57,771 nucleotides of DNA from Prevotella sp. (GCA_017474925.1 JAFVGN010000023.1:1-57771); one strand, 5' to 3'; counted from the first letter of the stretch, positions 7,758 through 18,948 are shown. The notes: generated by a model from the sequence alone, not told the origin. Numbers and translations are program-made.

Positions 7758-10619
7758 CTATTGCAGCGTGACAGCCATCAGACCTATGACGACGTCATTG
7801 GAGAGCGGACGAAGGGTGAGCGACACGAGCTTGCGCCGACTGTCAAGTGGCATACAGAGCATGGTAGCAGCACCACCTGGAATTTCGCGGCCATAGACAC
7901 CCTGTATGCCAAGCGCCTTGCCCAGGTCGCGGCTGACGGTACCCGTGCCGAATGCCACACGATAGGGCCGTGGCTGACTGACGCGGAAGGCCTTGCCGTC
8001 AACATAGTAGTCCTGCTCAATGGGGCACCAGTTGTCGGGATTCACCAGACGGAGCGTGTCGGCAGTCCCGTCTTTGTAGCGTGCTATGACAAGACCATTG
8101 ACGATACGGCTCTGCATGTGGTTGGTCGAACCGGTCATCAGCAGCCAAGCCTGTGCCGCACTGCCACTCAGGGGAATGGTCAGCGAATCGGGATAGTTGT
8201 TCCACAACGAGGTGAAGGCCACATTACTGCCTTCTACGGGAGTACGGAAGGGAACACCCATCACCGTGAATTCGTCCTTGACGATGAGCGAGCGGAATAC
8301 GGAGTCGTTGATTTCAGGCGCATATGCCGGATGGCACCACTCGCCAACTCCCTGGACGGGAATCTGCAACGTGGTATAGGGCGGGCGGGGCGAACGATAC
8401 TCGTTGCGGAATATTTCTGTCACCTTGGCGTTCAGATAGCCCCCGATGTTCTGCTTGCGATACTTTCCCTCAGGCGCAGGTTCATCGGCCCTGCCACTCT
8501 GGGCTCCGACTGTCGCAAGGTTGTCTACCAGCCGGACTTCAGGCAAAGGTACCGGCACCTTGACACGAATCGTCTGGCGGGGCTGCGAAGTACCTTCGAC
8601 ATCACGGAAGCGTCCCAGCCCCAAATTCTGGCGGATGACTATCTTCTGGGGCTGGCTGAAGTGCTGAATAACCTCATAGACAGCCTCGTCGCCCTGGCGT
8701 TCGTACCTATAATATATATATGGTGTACGGACAGAAGCAGAGTCCCACGAATCGGGGAAGCCCGGACGTATGATACAACGGCCGTGAAGGGCATCGGGCT
8801 GAATGCCAAAAAGTCCTTGGATAAGCGTGCGGGCGGAAATACCGATGCAGTCTCCGAAGTCGCGATAGCACTCGCCACGAGCAGCATCCAACCGGCTGAT
8901 TTGTCCGAAGTTGGCAGGCGACTGTCCGTAGTACATCTGGTCCAGCACGTTAGCTTTCATGAGCTTGAAGCCTTCTTCTGAACGCCCCGCCTCGAAGTAG
9001 GCCAACGCCGTATGCATAACCTCGGCAGCAGCTACGTTGTTGATACTCCACGAATAGGGCATCCAGTTACTAGTGGATATTGTCTGAAACGATGAGTGAT
9101 TCCCATCCGTAATGGGAATATGGGGTATCTCGTTGTCCACATACTGCGTGGCCCGGTAAGCCTGTTCGGGTGAACAAGCGCCACAGTCAATCGGAGTATA
9201 GATGCTCCATACGGCAGCACTCTCATGCACCCGCTGTAGTCCCATCAGGTCCTGATACTCTGCCCAATGTCCTTTCCCGTCAAGCCATAAACGACTGTTC
9301 ATGGCGTTCAGGATGGCCTTGGCCTCAGCCAGATAGGGAGCGCCATTCTGACCTATCAGTTCTGCAATGCGTGCTGCCAGCAGGTTGGCACGGTAGTTGT
9401 AAGCCGAGGAATGGGTGACGGCACCACCACTATAATAGAGGGCGTCCGATGCCCAGATACAGCAGTAGGCATCGTACAGGTGGTCGCCATCGGGATCGAA
9501 GTTGCGTTTCTCCCATGCGAGATGACTCTTCAACAGGGGCCACATCTTCAACATGTAGGAACGGTCAGCATCGTACTGAAAATGCCACAGCAACTCGTCG
9601 ATGTAGTTCAAGTTCATATCGTAGTGATGCATCTGGTCGTTACGCTCAGGATTGCGGCAGATGTAGCCGTTGCTATACATCTGGGTCCCCCACTCTTTTT
9701 TGGCACGTGCCAAATGCTGTTCCTCGTCTTGTGTCGGATGGGGCTGCTTGGCTGGTATATTTTTGACCTGACTTTTAGCATAAGCATCGAAGTGGCTGAC
9801 GGCACGTTCCGGCCAACCCAGCACGTCGCCCAGATAGCCGGCACGCCAACCAGCCAACGGTATGCGCCAACCGACACAGCCATGCTGCCAGGTCTTGCCG
9901 TCCCATGCACCATCGGCACCTGCCACCAACGCGCCACCCAAAGGATTGATATAGGCATCAGGGGTATTGAACTCCACCCGTGAAGTCAACATACGCATGG
10001 CCTCTTCGGCCTCGTCGAAACGGTCACCAGCCCTGAGGTCAACATAGACTTCTACCGCGTCGCAACCTACATAGCACTCGTCCTCAAACGACTGCGACAG
10101 ACGTTGAACGGGTTTCTTGCCGTCGGCCTCGAAAGCATCTTTCGCGTCTACCCCCAAATCACCGTTACGGCTCAGCTTGGGCTGGCGGATATTACTAACC
10201 AGCACATCCAGCCTGACAGGCTCGTCGAAACCGGTCGTCCGGAAGCGCCAGAAGCCCTGCTCTCCATTTAACGAGGCCACGACACTCAGGCGAACTGTTG
10301 CCTTTGAGCCCCAAGTCTTATGGCGTAACACGTAACTGCGCATCCCATCAACATAGCGCGACTCACAATAGTCTGTTGCGTCCAACTTGACGCCATTGAC
10401 AAGAAACTGCATATTTCGGCAGTCTTTCTTCTTGTAGATAGCAAACACGGGGCGGTCGCTGGTCTCCAGACGCCAGTCACTATGACTTCCGTATAAAGCA
10501 CGGGTATAGCGGTTCCCGCCATTTACACACACAAAGGCCCGTCCTTCAGGACGGTATTGCTGGGCTGCCAAGCCAAGCGACAGCACGAAGGCAAGCAGGG
10601 TTGTTAACGTTCTAGTCAT
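7758..10619 (-). CDS. Large secreted glycosidase-like protein (DUF4450-type)
   Basis: About 953 residues with a signal peptide (MTRTLTTLLAFVLSLGLAAQ). The N-terminal part resembles DUF4450 proteins of Bacteroidota (YRPEGRAFVCVNGGNRYTRA). The middle part (HHYDMNLNYIDELLWHFQYD, NFDPDGDHLYDAYCCIWASD) resembles an (alpha/alpha)6 six-hairpin glycosidase barrel; the C-terminal part is beta-rich. It probably acts on a plant or host glycan in the periplasm or outside the cell, but the substrate cannot be read. A TACTTTTG box at 10651-10658 lies 5 bp from an upstream in-frame ATG (10646), so a start at 10646 from a nearly leaderless mRNA is also possible. Confidence 0.7.
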   Translation of the reverse strand: MTRTLTTLLAFVLSLGLAAQQYRPEGRAFVCVNGGNRYTRALYGSHSDWRLETSDRPVFAIYKKKDCRNMQFLVNGVKLDATDYCESRYVDGMRSYVLRHKTWGSKATVRLSVVASLNGEQGFWRFRTTGFDEPVRLDVLVSNIRQPKLSRNGDLGVDAKDAFEADGKKPVQRLSQSFEDECYVGCDAVEVYVDLRAGDRFDEAEEAMRMLTSRVEFNTPDAYINPLGGALVAGADGAWDGKTWQHGCVGWRIPLAGWRAGYLGDVLGWPERAVSHFDAYAKSQVKNIPAKQPHPTQDEEQHLARAKKEWGTQMYSNGYICRNPERNDQMHHYDMNLNYIDELLWHFQYDADRSYMLKMWPLLKSHLAWEKRNFDPDGDHLYDAYCCIWASDALYYSGGAVTHSSAYNYRANLLAARIAELIGQNGAPYLAEAKAILNAMNSRLWLDGKGHWAEYQDLMGLQRVHESAAVWSIYTPIDCGACSPEQAYRATQYVDNEIPHIPITDGNHSSFQTISTSNWMPYSWSINNVAAAEVMHTALAYFEAGRSEEGFKLMKANVLDQMYYGQSPANFGQISRLDAARGECYRDFGDCIGISARTLIQGLFGIQPDALHGRCIIRPGFPDSWDSASVRTPYIYYRYERQGDEAVYEVIQHFSQPQKIVIRQNLGLGRFRDVEGTSQPRQTIRVKVPVPLPEVRLVDNLATVGAQSGRADEPAPEGKYRKQNIGGYLNAKVTEIFRNEYRSPRPPYTTLQIPVQGVGEWCHPAYAPEINDSVFRSLIVKDEFTVMGVPFRTPVEGSNVAFTSLWNNYPDSLTIPLSGSAAQAWLLMTGSTNHMQSRIVNGLVIARYKDGTADTLRLVNPDNWCPIEQDYYVDGKAFRVSQPRPYRVAFGTGTVSRDLGKALGIQGVYGREIPGGAATMLCMPLDSRRKLVSLTLRPLSNDVVIGLMAVTLQ

Positions 10620-10690
10620 GCCGAAAGTACTCATTTCTCTCATCATGCCACAAAAGTACACATTTTCCCTGACATGGCCAAACAAGCAGG

Positions 10691-10726
10691 CAAAATAAAA
10701 AACCGGCTGTCTCACGACAACCGGTT
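10691..10726 (-). terminator. Strong rho-independent terminator of the candidate sRNA
   Basis: AACCGGTTGTC pairs with GACAGCCGGTT around a GTGA (GNRA) tetraloop, an 11-bp stem with one G-U pair, followed by a T-rich run on the minus strand. Confidence 0.7.
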
Positions 10727-10829
10727 CCTAAAACAAACTACTTAAAAACTAATCTACTAAAACAAATCAAAAAAATATCTCTTTTTTGTTAAATCCTTAT
10801 ATGATATTGTCATGGCTTTTAACCTTTGA
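10692..10829 (-). ncRNA. Candidate small RNA with own promoter and terminator
   Basis: On the minus strand a TTG (10863-10865) is followed after 20 bp by TAACTTTGCA (10833-10842), and a strong terminator ends the unit about 138 nt later. The interval has no credible ORF and is AT-rich with repeated GATTTGTTTTAGTA-like stretches. It sits between groEL and the glycosidase gene, which has its own -7 box further downstream. It could be an independent sRNA; an attenuated leader is less likely. Confidence 0.5.
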
Positions 10830-10980
10830 CGTTGCAAAGTTAGATACATTTCCAACATAAAACAAGCTTTTTATGGAAAAGTTGAACACCTTTTTGATTT
10901 AAATCAATTCCAAAAGTAGCCTCATGGTAAAGCACCTACTTTTTTGACATCTTGAGGTTACAAAACTGACACAAATGAAT

Positions 10981-12686
<1,706 letters not shown>

Positions 12687-12699
12687 TTATTTTCAATGA

Positions 12700-12972
12700 T
12701 TATTTTTCAATGACTGCAAGCACGTCAGACTGACGCATCATGAGATACTTCTCGCCCTCGAATTCCAGCTCGGTACCACTGTATTTACCATACAGCACTT
12801 CGTCGCCAGCTTCAAGAACCATTTCTTCGTCCTTTGTTCCCTGACCTACGGCCTTGACGGTTCCGTGCAGGGGTTTCTCTTTTGCGGTATCAGGAATAAT
12901 GATTCCACCGATTTTCTCTTCTGCCGGTGCTGGCATTACCAGTACGCGGTCTCCTAATGGTTTGATGTTCAT
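12700..12972 (-). CDS. groS: Co-chaperonin GroES (Hsp10)
   Basis: The 90-residue lid of the GroEL chamber. It has the classic [20 protein letters not shown] start, the mobile loop [15 protein letters not shown] and the [12 protein letters not shown] strand. It is the first gene of the groESL operon. A sigma54-like promoter and an upstream motif shared with a decayed hsp20 gene lie about 60-100 bp upstream. Confidence 0.97.
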   Translation of the reverse strand: MNIKPLGDRVLVMPAPAEEKIGGIIIPDTAKEKPLHGTVKAVGQGTKDEEMVLEAGDEVLYGKYSGTELEFEGEKYLMMRQSDVLAVIEK

Positions 12973-13028
12973 AATTACTTTTATTTTAATTGTTCGTTTA
13001 AAAATTTATAGATTTCTGCCCTTACTTC

Positions 13029-13070
13029 TTGCGAAAACCGTGCCAAACATACAAAACTGACACTTTGGCA
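13029..13070 (-). promoter_or_regulatory. Sigma54-like promoter and upstream motif of groESL
   Basis: On the minus strand TGGCAC, 5 bp, TCGCA matches the sigma54 -24/-12 pattern (TGGCACN5TTGC) with one mismatch. Upstream at 13058-13070 is TGCCAAAGTGTCA, whose arms (TGCCA, TGTCA) recur with the same 3-bp spacer in front of the hsp20 relic near 53.2 kb. No TAnnTTTG box is evident for groES. Confidence 0.55.
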
Positions 13071-13080
13071 GTCATAGAAT

Positions 13081-13111
13081 TTGGATGTTTAGAAAATAAT
13101 TCGTATCTTTG
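13081..13111 (+). promoter_or_regulatory. sppA operon promoter
   Basis: TTG at 13081-13083, 20-bp spacer, TATCTTTG at 13104-13111: a near-ideal Bacteroidota promoter 33 bp before the sppA ATG. It probably drives sppA-lpxK-punA-thiL. Confidence 0.75.
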
Positions 13112-13144
13112 CACGGATTAATGTTAAATTAATACATTAAAAAT

Positions 13145-14917
13145 ATGAAAGACTTTCTGAAATATGTCATGGCAACTGTCACAGGTATCATTTTAGTGAC
13201 AGTAATTATGGGTATCCTCTCTGTGATATCTCTGGTGGGTCTGGTAGCATCGAATACCGGTAATACTAAAGTTGAAGACAATTCTGTGTTCACCCTGATG
13301 CTTTCTGGCATCATGGAAGAACGGACGACTCCCGACCCCACGAGTATGCTGACAGGTGCCGTAGGAGAAGACCTGGGACTGGAAGACATCTTGTCTGCAA
13401 TTCGTAAGGCCAAGGAGAACGACGACATCAAAGGCATCTATATCGAATCAGGTATTTTCTCGTCAGACTCTCCTGCGTCCGCCCATGCCATCCGCGAGGC
13501 TTTGCTCGATTTCAAAAAGTCTGGTAAATGGATTGTTGCCTATGCCGACACCTATGAGCAGACTGCTTACTACATCTGTAGTGTGGCAGACAAATTATTC
13601 CTGAACCCACAAGGCATGGTCGACTGGCATGGAATAGCAGCCAACCCCATCTTCCTGAAAGATTTCCTGGCCAAGTTCGGTGTCAAGTTCCAGTTAAGCA
13701 AAGTTGGCAAATATAAGAGTGCTCCTGAAACGATGACTGCTGACGGCATGAGCGAGCCCAACCGTGAACAAGTGACAGCATATATCAACGGCATCTGGCA
13801 AGTCATGCTGAAAGAGGTTTCCGAAAGCCGTAAGATTCCCGTTGACACGCTCAATGCCTATGCCGACCGATTTGTCACCTTGGCCAATCAGGACGACTAC
13901 GTCAAGATGAAACTGGTGGACAAGCTCCTATATACCGACGAGGTGAAAGGCGAGATCAAGAAAATGCTGAAGATTAATGCTGACGATCACATCAACCAAC
14001 TGACGCTGTCTGAGATGCAAAATGTCAAGGAAAAGAAGCAGGAAGGCGACCAAATTGCCGTCTACTATGCTTACGGTGACATTGTAGACTCAGAGACAGG
14101 CGGACTGGCTCGCGAGGGACATAGCATCATAGCTACCGAAGTATGTAAAGACCTGGAGAAACTGGCTGAGAACAAAGATGTGAAAGCCGTGGTGCTCCGC
14201 GTCAATTCTCCTGGCGGTTCAGCTTACGCCTCTGAGCAAATCTGGCGTTCTGTCACACAGCTGAAAGCAAAGAAACCCATTGTCGTCTCTATGGGAGGCT
14301 ATGCCGCCTCTGGTGGCTACTATATCAGCTGCGCTGCCAATTACATCGTTGCAGAACCAACTACTATTACAGGTTCCATTGGCATCTACGGGATGTTCCC
14401 CGACATCAGCAACCTGTTAACGGAGAAACTGGGCATCAAGTTCGACGAAGTAAAGACCAACAATCACGCTGCATTCGGCACACGTTCACGTCCATTCAAT
14501 GCCGAGGAGATGGCACTACTTGACCAGTATATTGGCCGTGGCTACGAATTATTCCGCAAACGAGTTGCCGATGGCCGCAAACAGTCTATTGAAGCTATCG
14601 AAGAAATTGCACAGGGACACGTATGGCTGGCCAACGATGCCTTGAAAATCAAGCTTGTCGATGAAATCGGAGGACTTGACAAGGCTGTAGAGAAAGCAGC
14701 CCAACTGGCTAAGCTCAGCGAATACCACACCATCAACTATCCAGAACCCCCGGGTTGGTTTGAAAGCCTGTTGAGCATGGGCGAAAAGGGAAGCTACCTT
14801 GACGAGCAAATGCGTGCCACGCTGGGTGAGTACTATGAGCCGTTTGTATTCCTCAAGAGCCTGAACAATCAGAATAACATTCAGGCACGTCTCCCCTATT
14901 ACCTTATTATAAAATAA
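13145..14917 (+). CDS. sppA: Signal peptide peptidase SppA, 67K type
   Basis: Membrane-anchored S49 protease that digests cleaved signal peptides. The 590 residues fit the double-domain 67K form. An N-terminal membrane anchor (ATVTGIILVTVIMGILSVISL) precedes the first S49 domain with the general-base Lys (K191 in VGKYKSA); the second carries the nucleophile Ser (S389 in GGYAASGGYY). First gene of a four-gene plus-strand run with lpxK, punA and thiL. Confidence 0.93.
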   Translation: MKDFLKYVMATVTGIILVTVIMGILSVISLVGLVASNTGNTKVEDNSVFTLMLSGIMEERTTPDPTSMLTGAVGEDLGLEDILSAIRKAKENDDIKGIYIESGIFSSDSPASAHAIREALLDFKKSGKWIVAYADTYEQTAYYICSVADKLFLNPQGMVDWHGIAANPIFLKDFLAKFGVKFQLSKVGKYKSAPETMTADGMSEPNREQVTAYINGIWQVMLKEVSESRKIPVDTLNAYADRFVTLANQDDYVKMKLVDKLLYTDEVKGEIKKMLKINADDHINQLTLSEMQNVKEKKQEGDQIAVYYAYGDIVDSETGGLAREGHSIIATEVCKDLEKLAENKDVKAVVLRVNSPGGSAYASEQIWRSVTQLKAKKPIVVSMGGYAASGGYYISCAANYIVAEPTTITGSIGIYGMFPDISNLLTEKLGIKFDEVKTNNHAAFGTRSRPFNAEEMALLDQYIGRGYELFRKRVADGRKQSIEAIEEIAQGHVWLANDALKIKLVDEIGGLDKAVEKAAQLAKLSEYHTINYPEPPGWFESLLSMGEKGSYLDEQMRATLGEYYEPFVFLKSLNNQNNIQARLPYYLIIK

Positions 14918-14936
14918 AAGGCAAGTAGGAAGACGC

Positions 14937-16112
14937 ATGGAAGGTGACTTCATCAAAATCAAGAAGTGGCTGTTGCCATTAAGCTGGCTCTACGGCTTGG
15001 GCGTGAAGTTGAGGAACACGATGTTCGAAATCGGAATCCTAAAAGTCCGCTCCTTCGATGTGCCGGTTATTTCCGTGGGCAATATTACGGTCGGTGGTAC
15101 TGGTAAGACCCCACATGTGGAATATCTGGCCAATATGCTGCGAGACCAGTTCCATGTTGCCGTACTTAGCCGAGGCTATAAGCGAAAGAGCAAGGGCTTC
15201 ATCCTGGCAGATAACAAAACTACCATGGCCGAGATAGGTGACGAGCCCTATCAGATGAAGCAGAAATTCCCTAACGTTAAAGTGGCCGTAGATAAAAACC
15301 GCTGTCACGGCATCGACATTTTGATGGAGCAGGACAAGCAACTGGATGTTGTGCTGTTGGATGACGCCTTCCAGCACCGCTATGTCAATCCCGGCATCAA
15401 CATCCTACTCGTCGACTACCACCGGCTCATCACCTACGACAAATTGTTGCCTGCTGGCCGCCTACGCGAGCCACTAAACGGAAAAGACCGTGCAGACATT
15501 GTCATCGTCACCAAATGTCCGAAAGAACTGAAGCCCATGGAGTATCGTGTCATCACCAAAGCCATGGGACTCTATCCTTACCAACAACTCTTCTTCACGT
15601 CATTGAGCTATGACAAGCTGAAGCCTGTGTTCAAGGACTGTAAGCCGAAAGCAGCTCCCCTGCTGACGGAACTGGCGGACACCCATACGCTGCTACTGAC
15701 AGGCATTGCATCACCCGAACAGCTGGAGCACGACCTGTCACCCCTGATTCCCCACCTCTCTCTTCTGACTTTCAGCGACCATCACCGTTTCAGAAAGAAG
15801 GACATTCAACACATCAACAGGTCATTTGCCGCATTGGAAAGTCCCAAATGCATCATTACCACCGAAAAGGACGCCACACGTCTGCAAACGACTGAAGGAC
15901 TCAGCGATGAAGTGCGACAGAACATCTACGCATTGCCTGTCCGCATCCATTTTATGCAGGAACAGGAAGAATTATTCCACAATCACATTATAGGCTATGT
16001 ACTCAAAAATTCAAGAAACAGCATCCTGGTTAAAAACAAGGATGAACGCAAACCCCAAGACAGCAATCATTCTGGGAACCGGCCTCGGACAATTAGCTTC
16101 CGAAATAACTGA
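14937..16112 (+). CDS. lpxK: Tetraacyldisaccharide 4'-kinase LpxK
   Basis: Phosphorylates lipid A disaccharide at the 4' position at the inner membrane. The 391 residues include the Walker A VGNITVGGTGKTPHVEYLA, LSRGYKRKSKGF, LDDAFQHRYV and the C-terminal TTEKDATRL motif. The start is 19 bp after sppA. The last 116 bp overlap the first 116 bp of punA in another frame; the overlapping tail ends GNRPRTISFRNN. Both proteins look complete, so the overlap appears genuine. Confidence 0.93.
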   Translation: MEGDFIKIKKWLLPLSWLYGLGVKLRNTMFEIGILKVRSFDVPVISVGNITVGGTGKTPHVEYLANMLRDQFHVAVLSRGYKRKSKGFILADNKTTMAEIGDEPYQMKQKFPNVKVAVDKNRCHGIDILMEQDKQLDVVLLDDAFQHRYVNPGINILLVDYHRLITYDKLLPAGRLREPLNGKDRADIVIVTKCPKELKPMEYRVITKAMGLYPYQQLFFTSLSYDKLKPVFKDCKPKAAPLLTELADTHTLLLTGIASPEQLEHDLSPLIPHLSLLTFSDHHRFRKKDIQHINRSFAALESPKCIITTEKDATRLQTTEGLSDEVRQNIYALPVRIHFMQEQEELFHNHIIGYVLKNSRNSILVKNKDERKPQDSNHSGNRPRTISFRNN

Positions 16113-16872
16113 CAAACTGGAAATACCCTATTCCGATATACCAAACTTCCCCGTATCAACGGTCGAAGGCCACTCGGGCAAGTTCATCTTCGGCAAGCTC
16201 GGAGGAGTTGACATCATAGCCATGCAGGGACGCTTCCATTACTACGAAGGCTACTCCATGAAGGAAGTGACATTCCCTGTCCGGGTCTTCTACGAACTGG
16301 GTATCAAGAAACTGTTTGTTTCAAATGCTGCCGGTGGCATGAATCCCGCCTTTAAGGTTGGCGACCTCATGATCATCACCGACCACATCAACCTCTTTCC
16401 CGAACACCCTCTTCGCGGCAAGAACTTCCCCACAGGTCCGCGATTCCCCGACATGCACGAGACCTACGACAAGAACTTCATCAAAGAGGCTTCAGCCATT
16501 GCCAAGGAAAAGGGCATCCGCATTACCTATGGAGTCTATGTCGGTGTACAAGGCCCCACCTTCGAGACCCCAGCCGAGTATAAGATGTACCGCTTACTGG
16601 GAGGCGATGCGGTAGGCATGTCGACCGTTCCTGAAGTCATCGTTGCCCACCATTGCGGCATCAAGACCTTTGGCATGTCTGTCATCACAGACCTGGGCGG
16701 CTTCGAAGAACCAGTGGAGGTCTCCCACGAAGAAGTGCAGGAGGCTGCCAACAAGTCACAGCCCCTCATGACAGCTATCATGCGCGAAATGATCTACCGC
16801 TCAGAACAACTGGAGGGGAGCAAGAAGAAAAACAGAATTAACTCTGACAAACCGACAAAAGCATGGAAATAG
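15997..16872 (+). CDS. punA: Purine nucleoside phosphorylase I
   Basis: Cleaves purine nucleosides with phosphate, for purine salvage. The 291-residue protein matches the trimeric PNP family: ILGTGLGQLA phosphate loop, VEGHSGKF, MQGRFHYYEGY, VSNAAGGMNP, GPTFETPAEY and GMSTVPEVIVA. The start MYSKIQETASWL gives the usual N-terminal helix, so the 116-bp overlap with lpxK is retained. The stop overlaps the thiL start by 10 bp. The lysine-rich tail after residue 275 is not conserved. Confidence 0.94.
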   Translation: MYSKIQETASWLKTRMNANPKTAIILGTGLGQLASEITDKLEIPYSDIPNFPVSTVEGHSGKFIFGKLGGVDIIAMQGRFHYYEGYSMKEVTFPVRVFYELGIKKLFVSNAAGGMNPAFKVGDLMIITDHINLFPEHPLRGKNFPTGPRFPDMHETYDKNFIKEASAIAKEKGIRITYGVYVGVQGPTFETPAEYKMYRLLGGDAVGMSTVPEVIVAHHCGIKTFGMSVITDLGGFEEPVEVSHEEVQEAANKSQPLMTAIMREMIYRSEQLEGSKKKNRINSDKPTKAWK

Positions 16873-17963
16873 CATCTCTTGGAGAATTTGGCCTCATCGA
16901 CCGCCTGACAAAGGACATCACGCCACAAAACACATCAACCCTGTACGCCATAGGCGACGATTGCGCCGTACTTCACTACCCTGACTCAGAAGTCCTGGTC
17001 ACCACCGACATGTTGATGGAAGGCGTTCACTTCGACTTGACGTATATCGACCTCCAGCATCTGGGCTATAAGGCGGCCATGGTAAACATCAGCGACATCT
17101 TCGCCATGAACGGCATCCCCAGACAATTAACCATTTCCATGGCCCTGAGCAAGCGCTTTACGGTGGAAGACATGGAACAGTTCTACTCTGGACTACGCAT
17201 GGCCTGCGACAAATGGGGCGTCGACATCATTGGCGGCGACACAACATCCAGCTACACGGGACTGGCCATCAGCATCACCTGCATTGGCGAAGCCCGCAAA
17301 GAGGACATCGTATATCGCAATGGCGCCAAAGATACTGACCTTATCTGTGTCAGCGGTGACTTAGGTGCTGCCTACATGGGTCTGCAACTACTGGAACGCG
17401 AGAAGGCTGTCTACTACGACCAGCTGAACGAGCTTCAGAAGAAGATTGCCGAGGCCAAAGCCGCTGGCGACAGCCAGAAACTCGCCACGCTCAACTCGCA
17501 ACTTGAAACGCTTGCCACTCCCGACTTTGCCGGCAAGGAGTATCTGTTGCAGCGCCAGCTGAAAACCGAGGCTCGCGGCGACATTATCAATAAGTTGCGC
17601 GAGGCGGGCATCCGTCCTACTGCAATGATGGACATTTCTGACGGACTGTCCAGCGAACTGATGCATATCTGTACGCAGAGCCACGTGGGCTGTCGCATCT
17701 ACGAGAAGCAAATACCCATCGACTATCAGACTGCAGTCATGGCTGAGGAGCTGAACATGAACGTTACGACCTGCGCCCTGAATGGTGGCGAAGACTATGA
17801 ACTGCTGTTCACCGTACCCATTGGCGACCACGAAAAGATACAGGAACTGGACGACATTCACCTGATAGGACACATCACGAAAGAGAATCTGGGTCATGTG
17901 CTTGTCACCCGCGACAACCAGGAATTTGAGCTCAAGGCACAGGGGTGGGTACACTTAAAATAA
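16863..17963 (+). CDS. thiL: Thiamine-monophosphate kinase ThiL
   Basis: Phosphorylates thiamine monophosphate to the active cofactor. The 366 residues have AIGDDCAV, TTDMLMEGVHFDL, GGDTTSSYTGL and MDISDGLSSEL, the metal and ATP sites of the AIR-synthase-like fold, plus GGEDYELLFTV. Between residues 180 and 235 is a helical, Lys/Glu-rich insert (LQKKIAEAKAAGDSQKL) that is longer than I expect for the family. Last gene of the sppA run. Confidence 0.93.
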   Translation: MEIASLGEFGLIDRLTKDITPQNTSTLYAIGDDCAVLHYPDSEVLVTTDMLMEGVHFDLTYIDLQHLGYKAAMVNISDIFAMNGIPRQLTISMALSKRFTVEDMEQFYSGLRMACDKWGVDIIGGDTTSSYTGLAISITCIGEARKEDIVYRNGAKDTDLICVSGDLGAAYMGLQLLEREKAVYYDQLNELQKKIAEAKAAGDSQKLATLNSQLETLATPDFAGKEYLLQRQLKTEARGDIINKLREAGIRPTAMMDISDGLSSELMHICTQSHVGCRIYEKQIPIDYQTAVMAEELNMNVTTCALNGGEDYELLFTVPIGDHEKIQELDDIHLIGHITKENLGHVLVTRDNQEFELKAQGWVHLK

Positions 17964-17990
17964 CATTTTTGAAAAATATTCGGTCAAAAG

Positions 17991-18024
17991 TTTGGCAGAT
18001 TCATTTTTTCTTCGTACCTTTGCA
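17991..18024 (+). promoter_or_regulatory. tRNA-Phe promoter
   Basis: TTG at 17992-17994, 20-bp spacer, TACCTTTGCA at 18015-18024. The box continues as CCCGC, exactly as in front of the initiator tRNA-Met at 23.7 kb. Confidence 0.75.
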
Positions 18025-18064
18025 CCCGCAAACGAGAGGATTGCTGAAAATTGAACTTAATGAT

Positions 18065-18137
18065 GGTGCCTTAGCTCAGTTGGTAGAGCATCGGACTGAA
18101 AATCCGTGTGTCCCCGGTTCGATTCCTGGAGGTACCA
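18065..18137 (+). tRNA. tRNA-Phe (GAA)
   Basis: A complete 73-nt cloverleaf. Acceptor GGTGCCT pairs with AGGTACC, the anticodon loop CTGAAAA gives GAA (18098-18100), the T-arm contains GGTTCGATTCC and the discriminator is A. CCA is not encoded. Confidence 0.95.
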
Positions 18138-18156
18138 CTTTCCTCCTTTCATTATG

Positions 18157-18194
18157 AACCCCTGTCTCAGAGATTTCTCTAGCAGGGGTTTTTC
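18157..18194 (+). terminator. Terminator after tRNA-Phe
   Basis: AACCCCTG pairs with CAGGGGTT, followed by a run of T. Confidence 0.75.
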
Positions 18195-18225
18195 ATTTTT
18201 CAGGCTTCAGAAGCAGCAGTTGGTT

Positions 18226-18861
18226 ATGGACGACAGACGTTATCTCTTGGGACTCATCAGCGAAGGTGAGCATCAGCAACAGGATTTCAAGTACAAGGTT
18301 GCTGACGCTTGTAAACTGGCCAAGTCCGTTTCGGCCTTTGCCAATACCGACGGTGGACGGCTGCTCATTGGAGTGCGTGACGACGGACATTTGTCAGGAG
18401 TGCGGTCTGAGGAGGAAATATACATGATGCATCAGGCCGCCTATAAATTCTGCAAGCCTGAGGCCAGTATCAAATTCGACACTTTTCATGTGGAAGGACG
18501 GACCATTGTTGTGGCCACCGTTCCAGCCTCCGAGCGTAAACCAGTGTTTGCCATTGACGAGGAAGGCCGGAAACGGGCCTACATCCGCATTGCCGACGAG
18601 AATATCGTGGCATCGCCAGTACATTTGGCCATCTGGAAGGAGTCGCAGTCCAAGGGAGGTACGATGATGACCTATACGGACGATGTCCGTTGCCTGCTGG
18701 ACACGATGCAAAAACGACAGACACTCAACCAACTGGTCCGACACTCAAGGCTTCCCAGACATTTGGTTGTCCGTCTTCTGGCACGCCTGATACGCTTTGG
18801 CGTTGCCCAGTGGGAGCATGTGGAACAGCAGTTCCTATTCAGCCTTTGTAGCATAAAGTAG
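18226..18861 (+). CDS. AlbA_2/Schlafen-type putative nucleic-acid-binding protein
   Basis: The 211-residue protein has the AlbA_2 fold signature: EHQQQDFKYKVADACKLAKSVSAFANTDGG at residues 15-44, LLIGVRDDG, and a later RAYIRIADEN strand. A short C-terminal part (LLDTMQKRQTLNQLVRHSRL ... RLIRFGVAQW) looks like a winged helix. Such proteins often act as DNA-binding regulators; the target is unknown. The start at 18226 follows the tRNA terminator; the longer frame would run back through the tRNA. Confidence 0.75.
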   Translation: MDDRRYLLGLISEGEHQQQDFKYKVADACKLAKSVSAFANTDGGRLLIGVRDDGHLSGVRSEEEIYMMHQAAYKFCKPEASIKFDTFHVEGRTIVVATVPASERKPVFAIDEEGRKRAYIRIADENIVASPVHLAIWKESQSKGGTMMTYTDDVRCLLDTMQKRQTLNQLVRHSRLPRHLVVRLLARLIRFGVAQWEHVEQQFLFSLCSIK

Positions 18862-18948
18862 CATTTTTCATAGTCTTGATTTATGTTAATAAATTGATAA
18901 TCAATGTTATGATTCCTTTTTTTTCTTGGTAGTTCGGGAAAAACTCCG

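Noticed and set aside
7692-8981. 429-aa plus-strand ORF
   Set aside because: Antisense to the glycosidase-like gene; composition is that of a complementary frame and there is no start signal.
17400-17540. ThiL helical insert as another repeat-element insertion
   Set aside because: The DNA is not repetitive or palindromic and has normal codon use, so it is probably lineage-specific protein sequence.
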